Of a stretch of 64,000 nucleotides of DNA, positions 56,855-64,000 are shown piece after piece. Every line of letters starts with the position of its first letter. The first letter of the stretch is position 1. Below the pieces are notes generated by a model, which worked only from the letters and a program-made list of their open reading frames with translations, was not told where the DNA came from and did not search any database. The translations under genes were made by a program, and so were the position numbers. The stretch is from Tropicimonas sp033101155 (GTDB taxonomy: Bacteria; Pseudomonadota; Alphaproteobacteria; Rhodobacterales; Rhodobacteraceae), in contig NZ_JAWMPX010000003.1 in assembly GCF_033101155.1 (NCBI RefSeq), positions 186,001 to 250,000 of the forward strand, written 5' to 3'.

Positions 56855-57664
56855 GTGGCGCATATCATTGTCGTCGGCAACGAGAAGGGCGGGTCGGGCA
56901 AGTCCACGACCTCGATGCATGTGGCAACCGCGCTGGCGCGGATGGGCCACCGGGTCGGCACGCTCGATCTCGACCTGCGCCAGCAGAGCCTTGGCCGCTA
57001 TATCGAGAACCGCCGCGCCTTCTGCGCCAAGGACGGCCATTCCCTTGCGGTGCCAGACTATATCAACTTGCCCGAGATCGCGCCCGAGGACGTGCCTGAA
57101 GGCACCAATATCAACGATCACCGCCTTTCCCTCGCGGTTCAGGAACTCGAGGCCAAATCCGATTTCGTCCTGATCGATTGTCCCGGCTCGCATACCCGGC
57201 TGAGCCAGCTCGCCCATGCGATGGCCGACACGCTGATCACGCCGCTCAATGACAGTTTCGTCGATTTCGACCTGCTCGCCCGGACCCGACCGGAAGACGG
57301 CGCCATTCTCGGCCCCTCGGTCTATTCCGAGATGGTCTGGTCGGCCCGCCAGACCCGCGCGCAGGCGGGGTTGAAACCGATCGACTGGATCGTCACCCGC
57401 AACCGGCTCGGGTCACAGCAGATGCACAACAAGCGCAAGGTCGGCGAGGCGCTCGGCAAGCTGTCGCGCCGGATCGGCTTCCGGGTTGCGCCCGGCTTCA
57501 GCGAGCGGGTCATCTTCCGCGAGCTTTTCCCGCGCGGCCTCACGCTGTTGGACTTGCGCGACATCGGAACGGACCGCCTGAACCTGTCCAATATCGCCGC
57601 CCGCCAGGAGGTGCGCGACCTGATCAAGACATTGTCGCTTCCGGGTGTGAAGGTCACGTTCTGA
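56855..57664 (+). CDS. mipZ: Division-plane positioning ATPase MipZ
   Basis: A 269-residue ParA/MinD-type ATPase. It begins IIVVGNEKGGSGKST, the deviant Walker A with the signature Lys, has LDLDLRQQSLGRY (Walker A' region), Walker B FVLIDCPG near residue 108, and the long C-terminal part typical of MipZ (NRLGSQQMHNKRKVGEAL ... FRELFPRGLTLLDL). In Caulobacter MipZ forms a gradient from the pole with ParB and inhibits FtsZ away from midcell. The GTG at 56855 follows AGGAGAC. Length fits the family. Confidence 0.93.
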   Translation: MAHIIVVGNEKGGSGKSTTSMHVATALARMGHRVGTLDLDLRQQSLGRYIENRRAFCAKDGHSLAVPDYINLPEIAPEDVPEGTNINDHRLSLAVQELEAKSDFVLIDCPGSHTRLSQLAHAMADTLITPLNDSFVDFDLLARTRPEDGAILGPSVYSEMVWSARQTRAQAGLKPIDWIVTRNRLGSQQMHNKRKVGEALGKLSRRIGFRVAPGFSERVIFRELFPRGLTLLDLRDIGTDRLNLSNIAARQEVRDLIKTLSLPGVKVTF

Positions 57665-57858
57665 CCCCTCTGACCTGCGGCCGGATCTCTGCCAAGAGGC
57701 CTCCGATCGTCATCCGGAATGCACGCGCGCAATGTTGCCGGATGCCGTTTTCTCATGACATCGACCGACCCGTTTCGCAACCTCCGGGCAGACGCGCCGC
57801 GCGCGATTCCAGGGCACCACCGGCCATGCATGCGGGCCAACCCAGTTCAATCCATCTG

Positions 57859-57887
57859 TTGAAAGATTACCGACCTGCGCATAAAGA
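57859..57887 (+). promoter_or_regulatory. Candidate promoter of the exopolysaccharide locus
   Basis: TTGAAA (57859-57864) and TAAAGA (57882-57887), 17 bases apart, lie 42 bases upstream of the autokinase start codon. The -10 match is moderate. This is the only good sigma-70-like pair in the 264-base gap after mipZ. Confidence 0.35.
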
Positions 57888-57928
57888 TCATTCATTTGCG
57901 GCCACAGGGCGTTTCAGGACCACACCCC

Positions 57929-60091
57929 ATGAACCACATGCGCACCAATTCAGACGATGCGAGAGGGACGTCAGGCGGTCCTTCCGGCAACTACGAACTC
58001 GATGTGCTCTCCCTGTTTCGGACGCTCTGGTACGGCAAGTGGCTGATCCTGCTTGGAATCCTGGTGTTCGGCTTTTTGGGGGGCTACTACGCCTTCGTGC
58101 TTGCCGAGGAACGGTTCAGGACAGCAGCCATTGTCGAGGTCATTTCCGACGAGGTTTCGCCGATCAATTTCGACAATCTCCTCTCCGGCTCCTCGACCGA
58201 CAGCGCAACGCTCAATACCGAGATCGAGAACATCAAGTCGCGGGAGCTGGCCGAGAAGGTTGCAACCCGGCTCAACCTGATTGAAGACCCGTTTTTCAAC
58301 ACCGCGTTGCAGGAGAAATCCGAGTTTTCGAAAGCCGTCCGGGCAACGCTCTCGCAACTTCGCGGCAATACGGACGGGACGCCGAAAACGCCCGAGGAGG
58401 TCGAGGCGTACCAGTTCCGGGAAACGGTCAATGAACTGCGCAAGACGCTGACCGTCATGAACGAGTTTGACACCTACCTGTTCAAGATCTCGGCCACCGC
58501 CAACACACCCATCCGCGCTGCCGAAATCGCCAATACTCTCGCCAATGTCTATATCGAACAGCAACTTGACGATAATGCCACGGACGCCCAGCAGGCGATC
58601 AGCTGGCTGTCGGACCGTGCGCGCGAACTGGAAGAGGAGGTTCGCCAGAAAGAACGCCAGATCACCGAACTGCAATCGGAAACCGATCTGGTCAACCGTG
58701 ACTCCCTCGACGTTCTGAACCTGCAGACGAAAAAGTTCCGCGAACGGCTCACCGAACGCAAGGGCGACCTCGAACAGGGGCAGCAGCGCGTCGCCTCTAT
58801 GGAGGCGGCACGGGATAGCAGCAGCAAGGCGCAGATTCGCGAGACCTTCACCGATTTCACGATCGACAGGATCGCCCAGCCGCTTGAAGAGGATCTGAGC
58901 GGCGATCCCGATGCCAAGGTTGTGCTGATGCGACGGCTGGAGACGCTGATCCTGACGGAGCAGAACAAGGTCAATCGCGCCAATGATGAAATCAGCGCCC
59001 TGTCCCGATCGCTCGAAAGCCTCGAGCTCCAGCTCGAGAGCCAGAATGCCGATCTGCAACGGCTCGAACAGATGCAGCGCGAACTGGAGGTCACGGCCGA
59101 TCTCTACCAGACCTTCCTGACCGGCATGCAGGAGGCAACGGTTCAGCTGGGCCTTGTCCGCGCGGAAGCCCGTATCATGTCCGCCGCGCTGGATCCCCTG
59201 CGCCCGGTCTCGCCGCGCCGACTGCGCATTCTCGCGGCGTCGCTCCTGCTCGGCGCCTTTGTTGCCTCCGCCTACCTGTTGCTGCGCGAAGCCTCCCAGA
59301 GCGGGCTGCGCTCGGGAGACGAGCTTGAGGCAGCGACCGGACGGCCGGTGCTGGGCCAGATCCCGAAACGCGCCTCGCGCCGCCGTGTCCAGGTGATCGA
59401 GTATGTCGCCAAGCGGCCGACCTCGGCCATGGCAGAGGCGGTCCGAAACCTGCGGACCTCCATCGTCATGTCGCGAGAGGGCGACCCTCCCAAGGTAATC
59501 CTGACCACCTCCGCCGTGCCCAGCGAGGGCAAGACGACCGTCTCGCTGCTGCTGGCGCAGAACTATTCCGGTCTCGGCAAGCGAGTGCTGCTTATCGAAT
59601 GCGACATCCGCCGCAACGTTTTCAACGAGTATTTCGTCAACGAATCCGGCACCGGCATCATGACCGTGCTCGAAGGCAAGCAATCTCTCCAGGAGGTCGC
59701 GGCCTATAACGAGAAGCTTGGCGCCTATGTGCTGCGCGGACAGGAGACCAAGGCCAACCCCGCTGACCTCTTCTCCTCCGATGCCTTCACGAAGCTGATC
59801 CAGCAGGCGCGCGAGGAATACGACGTGATCCTGATCGATTCCGCGCCTGTCCTCGCTGTTCCGGACGCGCGGATCATCGCCCGTCACATGGATGCGATCC
59901 AACTTGTCGTGCGTTGGAACCATACGCCCAAGTCGCAGGTCCTCGAGGCAATTCGCCAGATCGAGATGACCGGCAACCGGGTGTCCGGTGTAATCCTGTC
60001 GCAGGTCGATCCGAGGGGGATGAAACGTTACGGATATGGCAAGGGCTACGGCTACGGCTATGCCGATTACAACAAATACTACAAATCCTGA
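57929..60091 (+). CDS. Exopolysaccharide Wzz/tyrosine autokinase
   Basis: A 720-residue fusion of a Wzz chain-length regulator and a bacterial tyrosine kinase. Two membrane helices (about 38-60 and 425-445) flank a large coiled-coil periplasmic domain. The cytoplasmic kinase has Walker A SEGKTT near 530, Walker A' LLIECDIRRN (Glu in place of the usual Asp) near 553, and Walker B VILIDSAPVLAVPDAR near 635. The C-terminus ends in a Tyr-rich cluster (YGYGKGYGYGYADYNKYY), the usual autophosphorylation sites. It should control polymer length and export. Start at ATG 57929. Confidence 0.94.
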   Translation: MNHMRTNSDDARGTSGGPSGNYELDVLSLFRTLWYGKWLILLGILVFGFLGGYYAFVLAEERFRTAAIVEVISDEVSPINFDNLLSGSSTDSATLNTEIENIKSRELAEKVATRLNLIEDPFFNTALQEKSEFSKAVRATLSQLRGNTDGTPKTPEEVEAYQFRETVNELRKTLTVMNEFDTYLFKISATANTPIRAAEIANTLANVYIEQQLDDNATDAQQAISWLSDRARELEEEVRQKERQITELQSETDLVNRDSLDVLNLQTKKFRERLTERKGDLEQGQQRVASMEAARDSSSKAQIRETFTDFTIDRIAQPLEEDLSGDPDAKVVLMRRLETLILTEQNKVNRANDEISALSRSLESLELQLESQNADLQRLEQMQRELEVTADLYQTFLTGMQEATVQLGLVRAEARIMSAALDPLRPVSPRRLRILAASLLLGAFVASAYLLLREASQSGLRSGDELEAATGRPVLGQIPKRASRRRVQVIEYVAKRPTSAMAEAVRNLRTSIVMSREGDPPKVILTTSAVPSEGKTTVSLLLAQNYSGLGKRVLLIECDIRRNVFNEYFVNESGTGIMTVLEGKQSLQEVAAYNEKLGAYVLRGQETKANPADLFSSDAFTKLIQQAREEYDVILIDSAPVLAVPDARIIARHMDAIQLVVRWNHTPKSQVLEAIRQIEMTGNRVSGVILSQVDPRGMKRYGYGKGYGYGYADYNKYYKS

Positions 60092-60194
60092 CCTCTTGTG
60101 GAGCGGACAGGGCCTCGCGCAGCGAATGGCAATGTGCCATCGCTTGCCCTCCCGTCATCCCCTGGCAGCAACAGATGCGGGAAGACCCTGACCC

Positions 60195-61496
60195 TTGCGA
60201 TTTCTGCGCAAAAGCCTCGACAGCGATTCCCGTGACCTGATCACGAGCGCCGGCATGGCCTTCGCCCTTCGCGGCGCGGGCGCTGTTCTGGCCTTTGGTT
60301 TCAACGTCGCCATCGGCCGGGTTTTCGGCGCCGAGGGGACCGGCCTCTTCTTCACTGCGCTGGCAATGGTGGTCATCCTCTCCGCCATTTCGCGGCTCGG
60401 GCTCGACAACGCGATGCTTCGTCTCATCGCCGCCTCCGCCGCCATCCCGGACTGGGCGCGGGTCAACGGTGTGTTCCGGATCGGCATGCGCAGCGCCACG
60501 CTGGCCAGCCTTGTGCTGGCTGCCGCCCTGCTCGGACTGGCCGCGCCGCTGTCGGAACGGCTTTTCGATACGCCCGAATTGACGAGGCCGATGCAACTCA
60601 TGAGCCTTGGCATCGTCACGTTCTCCCTGATGATGCTGCTCTCCGAGAGCCTCAAGGGCCTGAGCCGGATCCCGCAGGCCATGCTCGTCTCCGGCGTGCT
60701 CTGGCCGCTTTTCGGTATCCTGCTTGTCTGGCCGCTCGCACAGGCTTTCGGACCTGACGGCGCCAGCCTGACCTATGTCGGGGCAACCGGCGCGGCCGCG
60801 CTGTGCGGTTGGCTGATGTGGCGCCACCTGCGGAACGACACCCCCGCCGACACAGCAGTCGCCCCCGAGCTCTGGTCCTCCGCGCGCCCGCTCTGGGCCA
60901 TGGCGATCATCACCACCGGTCTCCTGCCCTGGGCTCCGATCCTGCTGCTCGGCATCTGGGGCAGCGCCAGTGAAACCGGCCTGCTGGGTGTCTCGACCCG
61001 GGTGGCCAACCTCGTCGCCTTCTTCCTTGTCGCGGTCAATAACGTGCTGGCGCCAAGATTTGCGGCCCTCTACCAGATGGACGAAACCGCGCGTATTCGC
61101 CAGCTGGCCCGACGCTTTGCCCTGCTGACAGCGCTCGCCGCGTCACCGCTGCTGCTGGTGCTCATCTTCGCGGGCGATGTTGTCCTTGCCCTGTTCGGCC
61201 CCGAGTTCACAGACGGCACCACGATCCTTGCCATCCTCGCGGTCGGGCAGGCCTTCAACGCCGCCACCGGCTCCGTGGGCGTCCTGTTGATGATGACCGG
61301 CAACGAGCGCGCAGTCCGCAACGGCGCCCTGCTCGCCGCCGCAATCGTCCTTGTCGCATCGGTGGTGCTGATCCCGACCCTCGGCGCGATCGGCGCGGCC
61401 ATCGCGGCGGCGGGCGCCGTAATCGCAATGAATCTCTTCTCTGTCTTCATGGTCCGGCGTAAGCTCGGGTTTTTGGTGATCCCATGGATCCGCTGA
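60195..61496 (+). CDS. Oligosaccharide flippase (Wzx/MATE-type)
   Basis: A 433-residue membrane protein with about twelve to fourteen hydrophobic segments, beginning with the MVF/Wzx-type N-terminus (GMAFALRGAGAVLAFGFNVAIGRVFGAEGTGLF). It would flip lipid-linked repeat units to the periplasm for polymerisation. The TTG at 60195 is used as the start; no strong ribosome-binding site is visible, so an internal start is possible. It is the second gene of the exopolysaccharide locus. Confidence 0.85.
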   Translation: MRFLRKSLDSDSRDLITSAGMAFALRGAGAVLAFGFNVAIGRVFGAEGTGLFFTALAMVVILSAISRLGLDNAMLRLIAASAAIPDWARVNGVFRIGMRSATLASLVLAAALLGLAAPLSERLFDTPELTRPMQLMSLGIVTFSLMMLLSESLKGLSRIPQAMLVSGVLWPLFGILLVWPLAQAFGPDGASLTYVGATGAAALCGWLMWRHLRNDTPADTAVAPELWSSARPLWAMAIITTGLLPWAPILLLGIWGSASETGLLGVSTRVANLVAFFLVAVNNVLAPRFAALYQMDETARIRQLARRFALLTALAASPLLLVLIFAGDVVLALFGPEFTDGTTILAILAVGQAFNAATGSVGVLLMMTGNERAVRNGALLAAAIVLVASVVLIPTLGAIGAAIAAAGAVIAMNLFSVFMVRRKLGFLVIPWIR

Positions 61497-61562
61497 GCTG
61501 TGCACTCATGCGGGCCGCCCGTTTGCACACCGCCTCTGGCTTGCCTCTCGTGGAGTTTCTCT

Positions 61563-62780
61563 ATGCGCATTCTGCTCGCCCATAACAATTACATCGTCCA
61601 GGGCGGCGCCGAGGTCTTCTTCCACGAGGTTGCTCGCGTGCTGGAGGCCAACGGGCACGAGGTGCTCCGCTTTTCGGCCGCCGAGCCCGGGCTTGACGAT
61701 GTGTCCCATGCCGAGCATTTCCCCTCAGCCGCGGAATACAAGTCCGGCACATTGCTGTCGCGCACGCTGCAACTGCCGAAGATGATCTACAACCGGGAGG
61801 CGAAGGCCGCCTTCGCGCGCATGATCGAGCGCTTCAAGCCGGATGTCATCCACGCCTTCGCGATCTATATCCGCCTGACGCCGTCGATCCTCGATGCGGC
61901 GCGCGAAGCGGGCGTTCCGGTCGTTCTGAGTTGCAACGATTACAAACATATCTGTCCCAATTACAAACTCTTCCACCACGGACATATCTGCGAGGATTGC
62001 AAGGGCGGGCGCTTCTACAAGGCGCTCGCCAATCGCTGCTGCCACGGATCGCTCACCGTCAGCGCGGCAAGCATGACAGAAGCCTATTTCCACGAGTGGA
62101 AGAACCTCTGGCGCCGGAATGTCTCCATGTTCCTCTTCGCCAGCCGCTTCATGGCGGACAAGACCCTCGACTTCTGGGGCGAGGACAGTGTCCGGATCGA
62201 CTACCTTCAGAACCCGTTCGACGCCGACAAATACCATGTCGATGCCAATGTCGGCGATTACATGCTCTATTTCGGTCGCCTGATCGACGAGAAAGGGGTC
62301 GATACCCTGGTCGATGCGGCCGAACGGGTCCCGGAGATTCCGGTCGTTGTCGTGGGCGACGGGCCGGATCTGGAGAAGCTCGAAATGCGGGCGCGACAGC
62401 TGGACAACCTGCGCGTCGTCGGACCGGCCTGGGGCGCGGACCTTGCACAGTGGCAGCATGGCGCGCGCGCGGTTGTCGTGCCCTCGATCTGGCACGAGAA
62501 TTTCCCATACGTGATCCTCCAGGCATTCGCCGCCTCGAATCCGGTGATCGGCACCAGACGCGGCGGCATTCCCGAACTGATCGAGGCAGGTCCGCATGGC
62601 TGGACCTACGAGGCCGGCGATGCGGAGGCGCTGGCGGCACTGATGCGCGAGGTTCGCGACATGCCCGATGCCGAGATCGCCCGGATGGGGGCGGCCGCAT
62701 GCAGGTACACGCATCTTTCTTTCTCTGATGCCGCAATCTATGAACGTCTCCGGAAAATATACGGACAGGTAATCTCGTGA
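61563..62780 (+). CDS. GT4-family glycosyltransferase
   Basis: A 405-residue GT-B enzyme: N-terminal acceptor domain (ILLAHNNYIVQGGAEVFFHEVARVLEANGHEV), and C-terminal donor domain with YFGRLIDEKGVDTL near residue 240, VVVGDGPDLEKL and the ExnE-type motif PSIWHENFPYVILQAFA near 320. A Cys-rich loop (CNDYKHICPNYKLFHHGHICEDCKGGRF, about 122-160) is characteristic of some members. The ATG at 61563 follows GTGGAG. It adds a sugar to the repeat unit; donor unknown. Confidence 0.92.
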   Translation: MRILLAHNNYIVQGGAEVFFHEVARVLEANGHEVLRFSAAEPGLDDVSHAEHFPSAAEYKSGTLLSRTLQLPKMIYNREAKAAFARMIERFKPDVIHAFAIYIRLTPSILDAAREAGVPVVLSCNDYKHICPNYKLFHHGHICEDCKGGRFYKALANRCCHGSLTVSAASMTEAYFHEWKNLWRRNVSMFLFASRFMADKTLDFWGEDSVRIDYLQNPFDADKYHVDANVGDYMLYFGRLIDEKGVDTLVDAAERVPEIPVVVVGDGPDLEKLEMRARQLDNLRVVGPAWGADLAQWQHGARAVVVPSIWHENFPYVILQAFAASNPVIGTRRGGIPELIEAGPHGWTYEAGDAEALAALMREVRDMPDAEIARMGAAACRYTHLSFSDAAIYERLRKIYGQVIS

Positions 62781-63703
62781 AGATCCTAATTCTGGGGGGG
62801 AGCGGTTTCATCGGCTCCCACGTCGTGGACCGGTTGCTCGCCACGGGCCATGACGTCCGGGTCTTCGACCGTTCGCGGGAGCGGTTTCGGCCAACGCCCG
62901 CAGGGGTCGAGTTCGTCGCGGGCGAGCTCTCCGACAGCGCCAGCCTCATCGAGGCGCTCGCCGGGATCGACATGGTCTTCCACATGGTCAGCACAACCGT
63001 GCCCGGGACCGCCAACATGGACCCGATCGCCGATATCCGGGACAATCTGATCGGCTCGGTCCGGATGCTGGAGCTGATGCGCGCGCAGGCGGTCACACGG
63101 CTGCTCTATCTCTCCTCGGGTGGCACGGTCTATGGCATCCCCGGGCGCAACCCGGTTCCGGAAACCCACCCGATCGCGCCGATCTCCTCCTATGGCATCG
63201 TCAAGGCCGCGGTCGAGAACTACATCCGGATGGAAATCGACCTGCACGGGCTGCGCGCGGTCGTGCTGCGCCCGTCCAACCCCTATGGCCCGCGGCAGGG
63301 GCATGGCGGCGTACAGGGCGTGATCGGCACCTACATGCATCAGCTCGCGCATGGAGAGACACTGAATCTCTGGGGCGATGGCAGTGTCGTGCGAGATTTC
63401 ATCCACGTTCACGACCTTGCGCGCCTCTGCGTCACCAGCGCCGAACAGGACATCACCGGCACGTTCAATGCCGGCGCCGGGGAAGGGCATTCCCTGCGCG
63501 AGATTATCGACGGTATCGCCACGGTCTCGGGGCGCCCGGTCGAACCCGTCATCCGGCCCGGCCGCGCCATAGACATCCCCCGGATCGTACTCGACACGAG
63601 CGCCGCCCGAGACGCTTTCGGCTGGCAACCGGCGGTCGCCTTCAAGGACGGGCTGCGCGACACTTGGAAATGGGTCCTGCAGCAGCAGGACAAGGCGTCA
63701 TGA
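62777..63703 (+). CDS. NAD-dependent sugar epimerase/dehydratase
   Basis: A 308-residue extended-SDR enzyme with GGSGFIGSHVVD at the N-terminus, the YxxxK pair in SSYGIVK near residue 140, and RPSNPYGPRQ near 170, typical of UDP-glucose 4-epimerase-like enzymes. It would supply a nucleotide sugar for the polymer. It overlaps the glycosyltransferase stop by four bases and the next gene's start by four bases. Confidence 0.93.
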   Translation: MKILILGGSGFIGSHVVDRLLATGHDVRVFDRSRERFRPTPAGVEFVAGELSDSASLIEALAGIDMVFHMVSTTVPGTANMDPIADIRDNLIGSVRMLELMRAQAVTRLLYLSSGGTVYGIPGRNPVPETHPIAPISSYGIVKAAVENYIRMEIDLHGLRAVVLRPSNPYGPRQGHGGVQGVIGTYMHQLAHGETLNLWGDGSVVRDFIHVHDLARLCVTSAEQDITGTFNAGAGEGHSLREIIDGIATVSGRPVEPVIRPGRAIDIPRIVLDTSAARDAFGWQPAVAFKDGLRDTWKWVLQQQDKAS

Positions 63704-64000
63704 CACGGCTCGCAGGGCAGCGCGTTCTGATCGTCGCGGGCGAACCAAAGGCCGGGACGACATCTCTTTTCGACTGGCTCGCCCACCATCCCGATATCTG
63801 CGCCTCGACGCTGAAGGAGACCCGCTTCTTTCTCGACGCGGATTACCCCCTGTCGCGACCGGAAGGGTTTTCCGGTGACAATCTGGACGCCTATGCCGCG
63901 CTCTTCGCCGATGCCGGGAAACCCGTCTGGCTCGAAGCGACCCCGGATTACATGTATTGCGAAACCTTTCGACAGGTCGCGACGCTTTTGCCGGAGGCCC
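63700..64000 (+). CDS. Sulfotransferase (partial, runs off right edge)
   Basis: One hundred codons from ATG 63700 (overlapping the epimerase stop). The N-terminus VLIVAGEPKAGTTSLFDWLAHHPDI is the PAPS 5'-phosphosulfate-binding loop of sulfotransferases, followed by ASTLKETRFF and the YMYCE region. It would place sulfate on a sugar or lipid acceptor, indicating a sulfated polymer. The C-terminal part lies outside the window. Confidence 0.88.
   Translation, partial: MTRLAGQRVLIVAGEPKAGTTSLFDWLAHHPDICASTLKETRFFLDADYPLSRPEGFSGDNLDAYAALFADAGKPVWLEATPDYMYCETFRQVATLLPEA

Overview
The window comes from a high-GC alphaproteobacterium, most likely a member of the Rhodobacterales (Roseobacter/Paracoccus-type marine lineage). 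Indicators are the gene content and order: sucC-sucD / sucA-sucB-lpd, three tandem def genes next to fmt, a MoeB with an N-terminal membrane segment, a MipZ cell-division ATPase, and abundant ABC transporters. This placement is inferred from gene content only; no 16S rRNA gene or database search was available.

Positions 1 to about 10,880 are a mobile genomic island with visibly lower GC and unfamiliar genes. Its right boundary is an intact tRNA-Leu(GAG) gene (minus strand). A large serine recombinase gene lies against the tRNA 3' end and borrows antisense tRNA sequence for its C-terminus. The island carries a minus-strand cluster: a serine-resolvase-like protein lacking the usual nucleophile, a glycine-rich membrane protein overlapping a possible PD-(D/E)xK-type protein, a 42-codon coupling ORF, a Upf1/Dna2-like SF1 helicase with a C-terminal nuclease-like domain, and a TTG-started single-pass coiled-coil protein that runs off the left edge. 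This resembles a phage-defence or plasmid-conflict module but matches no system I can name. A second part (7.4-8.9 kb) has two unknown genes, a 22-bp-stem hairpin, a repeated 30-bp element and a small recombinase-associated gene.

From 11 kb to 36 kb is core chromosome: nadD, an acyl-CoA synthetase, a zinc metallopeptidase, a DUF2254 protein, rsgA, a DEXH helicase, fmt and three def genes (the last lacking catalytic residues), lpd-sucB-sucA, a terminator, sucD-sucC with a striking pair of palindromes upstream, an M3 oligopeptidase and small proteins. An unrelated low-GC membrane gene sits between sucB and lpd.

From 36.7 kb to 55 kb is transport and catabolism: a polar amino acid ABC pair, a dipeptide-type ABC operon ending in a cytosolic gamma-glutamyltransferase (frameshifted) and an M20 peptidase, then MoeB, a sulfatase, an AbrB-type transporter, an L,D-transpeptidase, an NCS1 permease and a dead sugar-type binding-protein gene. 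A decayed IclR regulator abuts the dipeptide operon. A strong small-RNA candidate lies near 50.73-50.82 kb.

From 55.5 kb to the right edge are a FemAB-like acyltransferase, a 58-aa membrane protein, MipZ and an exopolysaccharide locus: Wzz/tyrosine autokinase, flippase, GT4 glycosyltransferase, NAD-dependent epimerase and a sulfotransferase cut by the edge. Several genes carry one-base indels in G/C runs (43.75, 52.47, 54.06 kb), so sequencing error must be considered before calling them dead.
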